In this document: in pieces, positions 7,724 through 15,770 of the stretch
Layout: each line of letters opens with the position of its first letter
Numbering within the stretch: the first letter of the stretch is position 1
Assembly: GCA_031262165.1 (NCBI GenBank)
Contig: JAISIF010000195.1
Location: 1-37,634 of the forward strand
From: Myxococcales bacterium
GTDB lineage: Bacteria > Myxococcota > Myxococcia > Myxococcales > UBA5297
Direction of reading: 5' to 3'
DNA: 37,634 nt
Translations under genes and position numbers: made by a program
The notes under the pieces: generated by a model
Told to the model about the DNA's origin: nothing
Seen by the model: the letters and a program-made list of their open reading frames with translations, nothing else
The model's database searches: none

Positions 7724-9628
7724 TCAGTCGAAGCGCTCGCCGTCATAGAGCCCGTCGATGAGCTCGCGGTAGCGCTCCAGGACCACGGAGCGCTTCACCT
7801 TGAGCGTGGGCGTGATCGAGCCGTCCTTCTGCGTCCACTCGTGGTCCAGGATCGCGAACCGCTTGACCGTGGCGTAGCTTGGCAGGCGCGCGTTGAGCGC
7901 CTTGACCGCGGCCTCGATCTTCTTGTGGACCTCGGGCCGCCGCGACAGCTCGGCAAAGTCCCGCGAGGGCAGCGACTGCGCATTGGCGAATTCGAGCAGC
8001 GCCTCCTCCGTGAGCGTGATGAGCGCCGACACGAACTTCCGGCGATCGCCGATGATGAGGACATTGCCGATGAGCGGCTCTGTCTTCAGGCCGTTCTCCA
8101 GCTCCTGCGGCGCGATGTATTTACCGCCAGAGGTCTTCAGCAGATCCTTCTTGCGGTCCGTGATGGTCAGGAACCCGCGCGCGTCGACCCGGCCTATGTC
8201 GCCGGTGTGGAACCAGCCCTCGGGATCGATGGCCGCCGCCGTCTCCTCGGGCTGGTTGAAGTAACCCTTCATGACCTGTGGGCCCTTGAGCAGGAGCTCG
8301 CCGTCGTCGGCGATGCGCACCTGCACACCCTTCCACGGCAGGCCGACCGTGCCGATCTGCTTCTTGTCTGGGGAGGGCAGGTTGACGTGCGTCGGCGCGC
8401 ACGTCTCGGTCAGGCCATAGCCTTCGCACATGTGGAAACCGCACAGGTCGAAGAAGAGCGCGATCTTCTTGGAGAGCGGGGCGCCGCCGCTGACGAATTT
8501 CTGCATGGTGCCGCCAAAGCGCGCCTGAATCTTGGCCTCGACCTGCGAGAACACGAGCTTCTTGGCCAGCGTCCACTGCACCGAGCTGTAGTCGCGACCG
8601 GCGACGCGGGCCGCCGCGTATTCCTCGAACTGGGACATGCCCCAGCGGAACATCTGACCTTTGATGCCCGGCTGGGCAGCGCCATCACCCACGACCTTGT
8701 TGAACGCCTTTTCGAGCACGCGCGGCACGAGCGTCATGAGCGTCGAGCGCGTCTCGCCCGCGTTGTTGATGGCCGTCTCGATCGACTCCGCGTAGGCGAT
8801 GGTGATCCCAGACCCGAGGTGTGCCGCTGGGACGATGAGCGCAAAGGCGTGGGCGAGCGGCAGGAAGAGCAGGGCGATCTCGCCGTCGGAGATGAGGCCG
8901 TTCGTCGCCACGCAGCGCGCCTGGGAGGTCCAGTTGGCGTGGGTGAGCATGACGCCCTTGGGCTTGCCGGTCGTGCCCGAGGTGTAGAGCAGGTAGGCCA
9001 GGTCGTCGGGGCTTGTCCGCGCGGCGGCCTGCTCCAAGAGCGAGGCCTCCCCAGGTTCCTGGAGCTTCTGGATCCCGCGCCTCTCCAGCTCACTGAACGA
9101 GAGGGCGTCCGGCATCTCGATGGGCGCGTCGATCAGGACGACGTGGTCGAGCGTAGGGACCTCGGCGCGGATCTGACGCACACGACCAAGGCGGCCGAGC
9201 TGCTTCTGCTTCGCGTCGGGCGTGTCGTGATCGATGACGATGGCACGCGCGCCGCTGTCCTTCAGGATGTAGGCGATGTCAGCGGGCGTGTAGGAGGTGT
9301 AGATGGGGACCGCGACGGCGCCGATGGCATAGAGCCCAAAGTTCACGAGGACCCACTCGTAGCGGGTCTCCGCGAAGATGGCGACGCGATCGCCTGGCTC
9401 GATGCCCAACGCCTTGAAGCCAGCGCCGATCTGCCGGACGCGCTGGAGCTCCTCTCCCCAGGAGACGTCGATCCACTTGCCGTTCTGCTTGTGGCGCGCG
9501 GCCAGCCAGGTCGGGGTGCGGGCGCGGATGAGGAGCAGCTCGACGAGATTGCGCGCCGAGTCGAGGGTCAGATCAGTGGAGATGCCGCGGGGCATTTGGC
9601 GGCGCGCGTCCTGTGAAGTCGTCATCAT
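7724..9628 (-). CDS. Long-chain acyl-CoA synthetase (AMP-forming)
   Basis: A protein of 634 residues from ATG 9628, which follows GAGAGG at suitable distance. An earlier in-frame start exists, but its 23 extra residues lack family character. It is an ANL-superfamily enzyme that activates fatty acids with ATP and CoA. Visible signatures are the phosphate loop YTSGTTGKPKGVMLTH (215-230), the adenine-binding GYGLTET, TGDIGRVDARGFLTITDRKKD, KTSGGKYIAPQE and the C-terminal GSITPTLKVKR with the adenylation lysine. The length and the FKALGIEPGDRVAIFAETRYEW start match the long FadD15/ACSL-type rather than E. coli FadD. No beta-oxidation gene is adjacent. Its position before the ArsA-like and MlaF-like genes could hint at a lipid-handling theme, but that is conjecture. 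Confidence 0.93.
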   Translation of the reverse strand: MMTTSQDARRQMPRGISTDLTLDSARNLVELLLIRARTPTWLAARHKQNGKWIDVSWGEELQRVRQIGAGFKALGIEPGDRVAIFAETRYEWVLVNFGLYAIGAVAVPIYTSYTPADIAYILKDSGARAIVIDHDTPDAKQKQLGRLGRVRQIRAEVPTLDHVVLIDAPIEMPDALSFSELERRGIQKLQEPGEASLLEQAAARTSPDDLAYLLYTSGTTGKPKGVMLTHANWTSQARCVATNGLISDGEIALLFLPLAHAFALIVPAAHLGSGITIAYAESIETAINNAGETRSTLMTLVPRVLEKAFNKVVGDGAAQPGIKGQMFRWGMSQFEEYAAARVAGRDYSSVQWTLAKKLVFSQVEAKIQARFGGTMQKFVSGGAPLSKKIALFFDLCGFHMCEGYGLTETCAPTHVNLPSPDKKQIGTVGLPWKGVQVRIADDGELLLKGPQVMKGYFNQPEETAAAIDPEGWFHTGDIGRVDARGFLTITDRKKDLLKTSGGKYIAPQELENGLKTEPLIGNVLIIGDRRKFVSALITLTEEALLEFANAQSLPSRDFAELSRRPEVHKKIEAAVKALNARLPSYATVKRFAILDHEWTQKDGSITPTLKVKRSVVLERYRELIDGLYDGERFD

Positions 9629-10032
9629 GAGAAACAACACCTCTCGAAAAAGTGCCTGGGAACCCCGTTCCTTCCGGCCAAGAAAGAGTGGCGTCATCGG
9701 CCCTGCCCGCGAGGAGGAGAGGAGGCGAACGGCGTTTTGGAACGCGGCCTTCTTCAGAGGAAGAGGTGGGCCGCTGGGGTCCCCATTTCAGAGGGCGCGC
9801 CTCATGGGACTTCACGTTCGAAAACGCAACCTCTGGGTTGTTTCAAATGAGCGCGCGCGGCGGGTCGCCATGCCGGTGAAGAGGAGGCGATGGTTCATCC
9901 ATCGACGCTCACCCGTCGCTTCGCTTCGGCCCTTTCCCGTCAAGAGGGAGAGGGAAATCCACCGAGGTGGATTCGGGTGTTTTTCGAATGAAACAGACCG
10001 AAAAAGCTCTCGCGTCTGGCGCGTCTGGCGCG
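9629..10032. other. Intergenic gap with a palindrome at 9930-9954
   Basis: No gene is seen between the barrel-protein gene and the acyl-CoA synthetase gene. CCCTTTCCC (9930-9938) and GGGAGAGGG (9946-9954) form a hairpin related to the one at 7604. Next to the barrel-protein stop, 10012-10032 is a 9-bp direct repeat (GCGTCTGGC twice and a part). On the minus strand it is followed by GCTTTTTC, a weak terminator possibility. Confidence 0.5.
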
Positions 10033-11352
10033 TCACAGCCGGAACGCCGCCGACACGTAGCCAAAGGTCGCGCTCTTCACCTCGCTCGTCTGCCGCAGGG
10101 CCTCGCCCGCGATGAAATACGAGATCCCGCCCTCGACTTTGAGCAGGGCGCTGGGCGTCCAAGTGATGATGGCGCTCACCTCTTGCCCGGCGTGGCTCGA
10201 CCCGGACGCGAGGGCTGGTCGCAGGACTTTGCCCGAGGTGTTCACCCAGTCGTCGCCGGTCTCCGCCAACCAGTAGGTGTGGTGTTCGAGGCGCGCACTG
10301 ACCGCCGGGTGGAGCTGGAGGCTCAGGCTGGGCGAGACCTCGATCATGTTCTGCCAGCGGAACAGATCCGCGATGCCATAGGGCTCGTGCGTCGTCCCGT
10401 AGAGGGGGACGAACGTCTGCGCGAGGCCGTCCTCGGCATCTGGATCTCCCGAGGCGTAGTTGACCTCGACGCCCAGGCGCGGCGCGTTGGACAGCGGCAT
10501 GCGCCAGCCAAGGGCACCGTGCAGCGCGGCAGCGTGGATCGTGTCGCTCGCCTTCTGACCGAACTGCAGGGCGAGCTCGAACTCCCAGTCCAGGGCGGGC
10601 GATTCGATGTCGCCCCAGGCGCGGAAGCCCGGCGTGATACGGTGCTCGTCGCCCTTGGCGCCGTCCTCACCGCGAATCGGGTTGCCGGGATCGAGGTCCG
10701 CGGTCCGATACAGCCCGAATACGTAGAGCTCCACGTGGCTTCGGGGCGAGATCTCCATCGACGAAAAGAACCCCCACAGCGTCTCCCCGAAGTCGCTGCG
10801 ATCGAAGTCATCCCGATAGACCTTCACCTCGCTGCCCACGAGCGCCGTGAGCTGGAGCCGCTGGAAGTCCGTGTCGAAGCGTAGCGCGTCCCACGCACGC
10901 GGCCGGTTGCTCCAGCTCGATGTCGAGATGAGGCGCCTCGAACCCAGGTTCATGGCCTGTCGGCCTAGCTTCACACTCAGCGGCAAGCCCAAGGGTCGAC
11001 GAAGGCCGAGGTAGGCCTGCGTGAAGTCGAGCGGCGCGTCGGCACTCGTGGCCTCGTGGACCAGCTCCCTGCCATCGGTGAGGTCCACGAGGGCTTCGAA
11101 GGCGCGGAAGGACAGCCTCATCCCGATCCCTGTTCTCATCAGGAGTCGCCAGCGCTCCTCGTCGGTCGCCGCGTCGAGCGAGAGGTCGTCGCGCAGCTCA
11201 CTGCGCAGGCGGACGTCCACGCGCGGCGTGAGCCTCAGTTCACCCAGTTGGATAGCGTTGTCGGGCACGTCTGCCTGGGCAGACAGGGGACTGGCGAACG
11301 AGAGCGCGGCTATCAGGAAGAGGGAGGAGAGGAGGGCGTGTCTGAACGACAT
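10033..11352 (-). CDS. Outer-membrane beta-barrel protein, alginate-export-like
   Basis: A protein of 439 residues. Residues 1-27 are a signal peptide (MSFRHALLSSLFLIAALSFA, cleavage near SAQA). The mature part reads as a beta-barrel: alternating short amphipathic strands ending in aromatic residues (for example RVDVRLRSELRDD, SVKLGRQAM, HVELYVFGLY, HEPYGIADLFRW) and a C-terminal strand closing in AAFRL. The LGRQ, the GSRRLIS-to-NRPRAWDALRF region and the YGTTHEPYGIADLF stretch are typical of the alginate_exp (AlgE-like) porin family. The substrate cannot be read from the sequence, since the family includes many proteins outside alginate producers, and no alginate genes are present. It starts 44 bases after moxR and is probably the last gene of the 15.06-10.03 kb operon. 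Confidence 0.75.
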   Translation of the reverse strand: MSFRHALLSSLFLIAALSFASPLSAQADVPDNAIQLGELRLTPRVDVRLRSELRDDLSLDAATDEERWRLLMRTGIGMRLSFRAFEALVDLTDGRELVHEATSADAPLDFTQAYLGLRRPLGLPLSVKLGRQAMNLGSRRLISTSSWSNRPRAWDALRFDTDFQRLQLTALVGSEVKVYRDDFDRSDFGETLWGFFSSMEISPRSHVELYVFGLYRTADLDPGNPIRGEDGAKGDEHRITPGFRAWGDIESPALDWEFELALQFGQKASDTIHAAALHGALGWRMPLSNAPRLGVEVNYASGDPDAEDGLAQTFVPLYGTTHEPYGIADLFRWQNMIEVSPSLSLQLHPAVSARLEHHTYWLAETGDDWVNTSGKVLRPALASGSSHAGQEVSAIITWTPSALLKVEGGISYFIAGEALRQTSEVKSATFGYVSAAFRL

Positions 11353-11396
11353 GTCGATACGGTTCTCTTTCGAATGGACGAATCGCTGGGCAGAGA

Positions 11397-12425
11397 TCAC
11401 GCCTCCGCGAGCAGGCGATCGATGAGCGTGCCTGAGTCGATGCCCTCTGATTCGGCGTGGAAGTTCGTGATGACGCGGTGGCGCAGGACAGGGCGGGCCA
11501 ATGCGCGCACATCCTCGACCGTGGCCACGAAGCGGCCATCGAGGAGCGCGCGGGCTTTGGCGCCCAGGACAAGGAACTGGCTCGCCCTGGGACCCGCGCC
11601 CCAGGAGACGGAGCGCTTGATGAAGTCGGGTGCGTCCTTGGCGCCTGGCCGCGTTCGCTGGACGAGCCCGACGGCCGCGCGCACGACCGCGTCACTTGCC
11701 GGGACGCGGGGCACGATGGCCTGGAGTGCCGCGATCTTCTCGGGCGAGAGGATTTTTTGCAGCGGCGCGCTCTGGCCGACCGTGGTCGTGCGCACGATGT
11801 CGAGCTCTTCTTCGAGCGAGGGGTAGCCGACCTCGACGAAGAACATGAAGCGATCGAGCTGCGCCTCGGGCAGCGGATACGTCCCCTCTTGCTCGATGGG
11901 GTTTTGCGTCGCGAACACGAAGAAGGGGTGCGGCAGCGGGTGGGTCCGGCCACCGGCCGTCACACGGCCCTCCTGCATGGCCTGGAGGAGCGCGGCCTGC
12001 GTCTTGGGTGGCGTGCGGTTGATCTCGTCGGCCAGGACCAGGTGGGCGAACAGCGGTCCTTGGACGAAGCGGAACGCGCGGTGGCCAGAGGCGCGGTCCT
12101 CCTCGATGATCTCCGTGCCGGTGATGTCCGAGGGCATCAGATCGGGCGTGAACTGGATGCGGTTGAACGAGAGATCGAGCAACTCGGCCAACGTGGACAC
12201 GAGGAGCGTCTTGGCGAGGCCTGGCACACCGACGAACAGGCAGTGGCCGCGCGCGAAGAGGCTGATGAGCAGGTGATCGATGACCTCGCGCTGGCCCACG
12301 ATACGCTTGCCCAGCTCCTCGGCGATCTGCTGGCGGCATCGAGCAATGGCGGCGACCGAGGCGCGCGCCTCATCCGCGGTCATCTCAGGAATGGGGGCGC
12401 TACTCGCTGGGCTGGGGCTGTCCAA
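11397..12425 (-). CDS. MoxR family AAA+ ATPase
   Basis: A protein of 342 residues. Motifs are Walker A GVPGLAKT (66-73), Walker B LVLADEIN (129-136), sensor 1 ATQNP (172-176) and the EAQLDRFMF stretch (187-195), with the AAA lid domain at the C-terminus. MoxR proteins are chaperone-like ATPases that mature or regulate partner complexes, usually with VWA-domain or DUF58 proteins encoded next to them. Here no such partner follows; instead an outer-membrane barrel gene does. The start appears to be TTG at 12425, with GGAGAGG five bases upstream. A later ATG at 12383 lacks a comparable site. The leader between the TPR gene and this start contains two copies of an 11-bp repeat (12440 and 12462). 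Confidence 0.92.
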   Translation of the reverse strand: MDSPSPASSAPIPEMTADEARASVAAIARCRQQIAEELGKRIVGQREVIDHLLISLFARGHCLFVGVPGLAKTLLVSTLAELLDLSFNRIQFTPDLMPSDITGTEIIEEDRASGHRAFRFVQGPLFAHLVLADEINRTPPKTQAALLQAMQEGRVTAGGRTHPLPHPFFVFATQNPIEQEGTYPLPEAQLDRFMFFVEVGYPSLEEELDIVRTTTVGQSAPLQKILSPEKIAALQAIVPRVPASDAVVRAAVGLVQRTRPGAKDAPDFIKRSVSWGAGPRASQFLVLGAKARALLDGRFVATVEDVRALARPVLRHRVITNFHAESEGIDSGTLIDRLLAEA

Positions 12426-12439
12426 GAGACCTCTCCATA

Positions 12440-12721
12440 ATTATTAGACGTTTTGCTCAACATTATTAGACGCTGTCGTCTATTCCGGGAGTCCAGGCTC
12501 TGAATCGGGCGTGGACGTCTGTTCGGGCGCGGGCGCTGTCTCTGGCGCTTCATTATTGGACGGCGCCGTCGGATCGACGGCTTCGGCCACGCTCGGCTCG
12601 TCGGAGGCAGCGCTCGATTCATTCTTAGACGGTTCAGCCTCTCGGGCCGTCTGAGAACTCTCGGTCGCCTGCTGTTCGGTCGATCGCGCCGCCTGCTCAC
12701 CTACCGCAGGATTATTAGACG
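12440..12721 (-). repeat. Five copies of an 11-bp motif (CGTCTAATAAT on the minus strand)
   Basis: On the plus strand ATTATTAGACG occurs exactly at 12440-12450, 12462-12472 and 12711-12721, and with one change at 12552-12562 (ATTATTGGACG) and 12621-12631 (ATTCTTAGACG). Three copies lie within the C-terminal coding region of the TPR-like gene, where they encode SNN or SKN. Two lie in the 54-base gap before moxR, close to its ribosome site. Spacings are 22, 90, 69 and 90 bases. The motif is AT-rich in a very GC-rich stretch. Confidence 0.75.
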
Positions 12722-14162
12722 CTTCAGCGGAACGACTGGACACGGCTGCTGGATCGGTCAGCGTCGAGGCGGCCTCGAGCAGGGCTTGCGCGACCTCGTC
12801 GGGGAGCGCGATCCCTGCCCGGGCATGGAAGTCCGCTGCACGATGGAGCTCGCCCATCTCCAAGGTGAGCGCAGCCGCCGACCTCCAGTCGCAGAGCGCC
12901 GTATAGAGCCTGAGCGCCTCCTCTGGCTTTCCGAGGGCGCGCCAGCGCTCGGCCGCCCGCGCCTTGTCGCCGCTGCGCTCCAGCCAGATCGCGCACAGGA
13001 GTCGATCGCCCTGAGCGTCCAACCGGCCCACCATCTCGGCGGCAAAGGCGCGCGCCCGATCGAGCTGCCCAGCCCGTTCGAGCCACTTGAAGGCCAGCTC
13101 TGGCCGCGAGGCCCGCGTCAGCGCGACCGCCTCGTCGAGCAGGCCAAAGCGGCACAGGACATTGCCCGCGCCAGCCAGATCGCCCCGCTGCTCGCGCGCG
13201 GCCGCCTCTTGCCGCGCCAGGCGCTGGACCTCACCCTGCTGCCCAGCCCGGTTGAACGCATCGAGGGCCTTGGTGACATTGCCCGCGCGCTCATAGGCAC
13301 GCGCCGCGTCACCGTGTTGGCCCGCCTGTTCGTAGAGTCGAGCGACCTCACGCCAGTCGCCCATCTCGGCGACGAGCTCCAGGTAGAGATCGGCGAGGCC
13401 GTGCTGGAACAGGAGGGCGCGGACCTCTTTGAAATCGATCGACTTGGCCAACGCACGAATCTCCTCGCGGCGCCCAAGCTCCAACGCGAGCTTCAGGGCG
13501 GAGCGTTGCTCGCCCGCTTGCTGAAAGAGCGCGAACGCCCGCTCTTTGTCGCCGTGCGCCTCGAAGATCTGCGCGGCCTGTTTCAGGTTGCCCGCGCGCG
13601 CGGCCAGCTCGGCCGCCTCTCGCCACTGACCTTCGCGCTCCAGCCGGGCAATCGCGCGATCGGGGCGGCCCGCGGCCTCATAGACCTTGTCCGCTCGAGC
13701 CTCGTCACCCACGGCGAGCCACGTGTCGCCCACGGCAGACAGCATGTCGCGCCGCGCCGCCAACTTGTCCGGGTCGTCCGCTGGAGAGGGGAGGCGCCCA
13801 GCGCGCAGGAGCGCGGTGAGCAGGTGAGTGCGCGCGTCGAAGTCGAGCACGTCGATGCTGGACAGGCGCAGCGGTTCGAGGCGCGCGGCGATCCTCTGGA
13901 AGCCCTGGCCGACCTCGGCGAACTCACCCCGCGTCAGTGGCCGTTCCAGTGCCGAGAGCGCTTCGAGGATGAAGGTCTCCACGCCAGCCATGGTCGGCGG
14001 CGGTGTCGATGACGAGGCAGAGGCGGATGCCTGCTCGCCACGGCGGGAACGCTGGCCACGGCGGCGCTCGAAGTGGCGGCGCTCTGTCCGCTGCTGGTCA
14101 TTTTTCGGGGCGCCCGAATCCTGAGGGCGCGGGGTCGGTGTCCTTTTGTCGCTGTCGGTCAT
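12480..14162 (-). CDS. TPR-like alpha-helical repeat protein
   Basis: A protein of 560 residues from ATG 14162; a GTG three codons earlier is possible and neither has a strong ribosome site. Residues 1-60 are basic and probably disordered (RRHFERRRGQRSRRGE). Residues about 100-455 consist of tandem helical hairpins of TPR type, with recurring AARAYERAGN, ARLYEQAGQ, AELAARAGN and ALDAFNRAGQ patterns, so the protein is likely a scaffold. The last 90 residues are Ser/Glu/Pro/Thr-rich and acidic. No signal peptide or membrane segment is seen, so it should be cytoplasmic. It precedes moxR by 54 bases in an apparent operon, and TPR proteins are common MoxR neighbours, which suggests a functional partnership. 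The tail carries three copies of the 11-bp motif. No specific family name can be given. Confidence 0.8.
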   Translation of the reverse strand: MTDSDKRTPTPRPQDSGAPKNDQQRTERRHFERRRGQRSRRGEQASASASSSTPPPTMAGVETFILEALSALERPLTRGEFAEVGQGFQRIAARLEPLRLSSIDVLDFDARTHLLTALLRAGRLPSPADDPDKLAARRDMLSAVGDTWLAVGDEARADKVYEAAGRPDRAIARLEREGQWREAAELAARAGNLKQAAQIFEAHGDKERAFALFQQAGEQRSALKLALELGRREEIRALAKSIDFKEVRALLFQHGLADLYLELVAEMGDWREVARLYEQAGQHGDAARAYERAGNVTKALDAFNRAGQQGEVQRLARQEAAAREQRGDLAGAGNVLCRFGLLDEAVALTRASRPELAFKWLERAGQLDRARAFAAEMVGRLDAQGDRLLCAIWLERSGDKARAAERWRALGKPEEALRLYTALCDWRSAAALTLEMGELHRAADFHARAGIALPDEVAQALLEAASTLTDPAAVSSRSAEASNNPAVGEQAARSTEQQATESSQTAREAEPSKNESSAASDEPSVAEAVDPTAPSNNEAPETAPAPEQTSTPDSEPGLPE

Positions 14163-14263
14163 GGCAAGCACACGTCACACGTCTGGAAGGGAAGTAGATC
14201 GGATTCGAGGCGAATCGATCTGGGTCGAGCCTTGCGGACCATCGTCCACCGTCATCACGAAGT

Positions 14264-15058
14264 TCAGAAGATGGCGTCGTTCAGGCTTGGATTGGGCAGC
14301 GCCTCGTCGATGGTGAAGGTCCCGATGAGGCGGTCGGCCTGGATGAACTCGATCCTGCGCGGGTGCCAGCGCCCTGCCTCGTTCCAGTCGTAATCGATGA
14401 ACCGGAGCTCCTTGGAGACAGGCGACTGGCGATCGACGAAGCGCAGCGGCTGGAACGTCTCCTTGTTCACCCAGAGGCTCGAGGCGTTCGTCTGCTGCGG
14501 CCTGGCGCCTACCACATAGGCAATCTGCTGCCCTTCGACGCGGCCAAGCGTGACGACGTTGCGCTTCACGCCTGCCGCTCGCATCAGCGCCATCGGTCCC
14601 TCATAGCCGCCGCGGCCATCGAGCAGCGGGCAGGCCATGTCCGTGAACATCTCCAGAACGGTGATGTGCTGCCCGCTCGTATCGAGTGAGCGCTTGCCGC
14701 CGTCGTTCGACGCGGCCAGGCGCGGGCCTGGCACCGTTGGCTTGCGCTGCACTTCGAGCCGACAGCGCCCCGGGAATCCGTAGCTGGCTTTGGCCGGGAC
14801 GAAGATCTCGGGCGACGCTGGATCGAAAGGCAGGCCGAGCGCGCTGGCGGCCGTGCGGGCCTCGTCACCGATGAGGTGCAGCGTGCCGCGCACCGCGAGC
14901 GACGAGAGCTTGGTCTCGCCATGCTGCATGTTGCGCCGGGCCACGCCGACCTTGCGGACGAGTACGTCCGCCGTGAAGAGCCAGGCCTGCGCCGAGAGCG
15001 GCCCCACGAAGAGTCCGAGGGCGACGAGACAGAGAAGAAGTTTGAGCGGGCGCGACAT
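14264..15058 (-). CDS. LolA-like periplasmic protein (outer-membrane lipoprotein-sorting type)
   Basis: A protein of 264 residues with a clear signal peptide (residues 1-25, cleavage after SAQA). The start at 15058 follows GGAGG. The mature protein is beta-rich. Its C-terminal half has the pattern seen in the outer-membrane lipoprotein-sorting/LolA-like superfamily: LWVNKETFQPLRFV, RFIDYDWNEAGRWHPRRIEF and a closing NPSLNDAIF. This fold binds lipids or lipoproteins in the periplasm. It is not a close match to classical LolA, and no LolB or LolCDE is nearby. It is the first gene of the apparent operon with the TPR-like protein, MoxR and outer-membrane barrel, which fits a cell-envelope role. 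Confidence 0.65.
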   Translation of the reverse strand: MSRPLKLLLCLVALGLFVGPLSAQAWLFTADVLVRKVGVARRNMQHGETKLSSLAVRGTLHLIGDEARTAASALGLPFDPASPEIFVPAKASYGFPGRCRLEVQRKPTVPGPRLAASNDGGKRSLDTSGQHITVLEMFTDMACPLLDGRGGYEGPMALMRAAGVKRNVVTLGRVEGQQIAYVVGARPQQTNASSLWVNKETFQPLRFVDRQSPVSKELRFIDYDWNEAGRWHPRRIEFIQADRLIGTFTIDEALPNPSLNDAIF

Positions 15059-15156
15059 GTCCGACGATTCCTCCGAATGAAACGTGGAGCAGCCCTGACG
15101 GGTGCCCTCGACAAAAGCCGCGCAACCTAGTCGCCGAGGTCAGTCGGGTAAAGGTT

Positions 15157-15188
15157 TGCGCCGCCAAATGCAGGGCAATCGAATTCTA
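15157..15188. repeat. Half of a TCGAGTTCTA-type palindrome
   Basis: GCGCCGCCAAATGCAGGGCAATCGAATTCTAA is similar to the right half of the complete palindrome at 23688-23730 (GCGCACCACGCAGGGCGG then TCGAGTTCTA). It directly precedes the 162-bp repeat copy at 15187. The opposite half occurs at 15476-15506. Confidence 0.45.
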
Positions 15189-15348
15189 AGGGGTTATCCA
15201 TCAATTATCCCATCGCCTCCGCTCGTCCGAGAAACGCCAGCCTTCGTTGCTTCGATGGACACTTCCGTCTGGAAGCTCCCGCCTCGCGCCTCGTCTGACA
15301 TTCCCCGTCCTTCGCGCTGCTCGGTCCTCATCGTGGGGATGAGTCCTA
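15187..15348. repeat. 162-bp MITE-like palindromic repeat, copy 3
   Basis: It begins TAAGGGGTTATCC and ends GGGGATGAGTCCTA, with core hairpin CTTCCGTCTGGAAG and the string CAGCCTTCGTTGCTTCG. It lies in the gap between the divergently transcribed LolA-like operon and the HtrA gene. Confidence 0.9.
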
Positions 15349-15770
15349 AAAATGCTTGATGCGATCACGCCATCAAAGCCATGCGCCACCTCCTTCTGAG
15401 GGGGAGGCTCTTGGAGAAGCCCTTCCGCCGAGGGGATGTCGGCGGAGCCGCCAGTGGGAGTTGCGGGCCGGATCGTTAGAACTCGATGGCGCTGCCGCCA
15501 AATGCAGTGTGGCGGGTTCTGGCGACGTCGTCCGAGCATCGAAGCGTTTTCGCGGAGGCTCAGCATGTGGCTCCCTACGATAAACGTATCGAGAATCACG
15601 CCTGTAGAACCCGACTACCCCGCGCCAAATTCAAGACCGCGCTCGATCGACGGCCTGACGAGACAGCGTGCAGAGCGCTGGAATCGCCTGTCCGCTCGGG
15701 CGTTTTAGCTGGCTCGTTTTGTCGTTCTCGTCTTCGATTTCGATCCTGATCCCGAACCGTGAGGTGACCC
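15349..15770. other. HtrA upstream region
   Basis: No gene is seen. A hairpin CCGCCGA/TCGGCGG lies near 15427-15448. At 15476-15506 the sequence TTAGAACTCGATGGCGCTG begins a half-copy of the palindrome family complete at 23688-23730, and the string GCCGCCAAATGCAG occurs here and at 15160. The promoter of the protease gene should be in this stretch, but no convincing -35/-10 pair could be chosen. Confidence 0.45.

Noticed and set aside
7205-9616. Very long plus-strand open frame opposite the ArsA-like and acyl-CoA synthetase genes
   Set aside because: It mirrors two confidently identified minus-strand genes in GC-rich DNA, where antisense frames stay open by codon bias. The product has no recognisable motif.
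12786-14012. Long plus-strand open frame opposite the TPR-like gene
   Set aside because: The minus-strand frame has repeated helical-hairpin patterns and operon context; the plus-strand product has neither.
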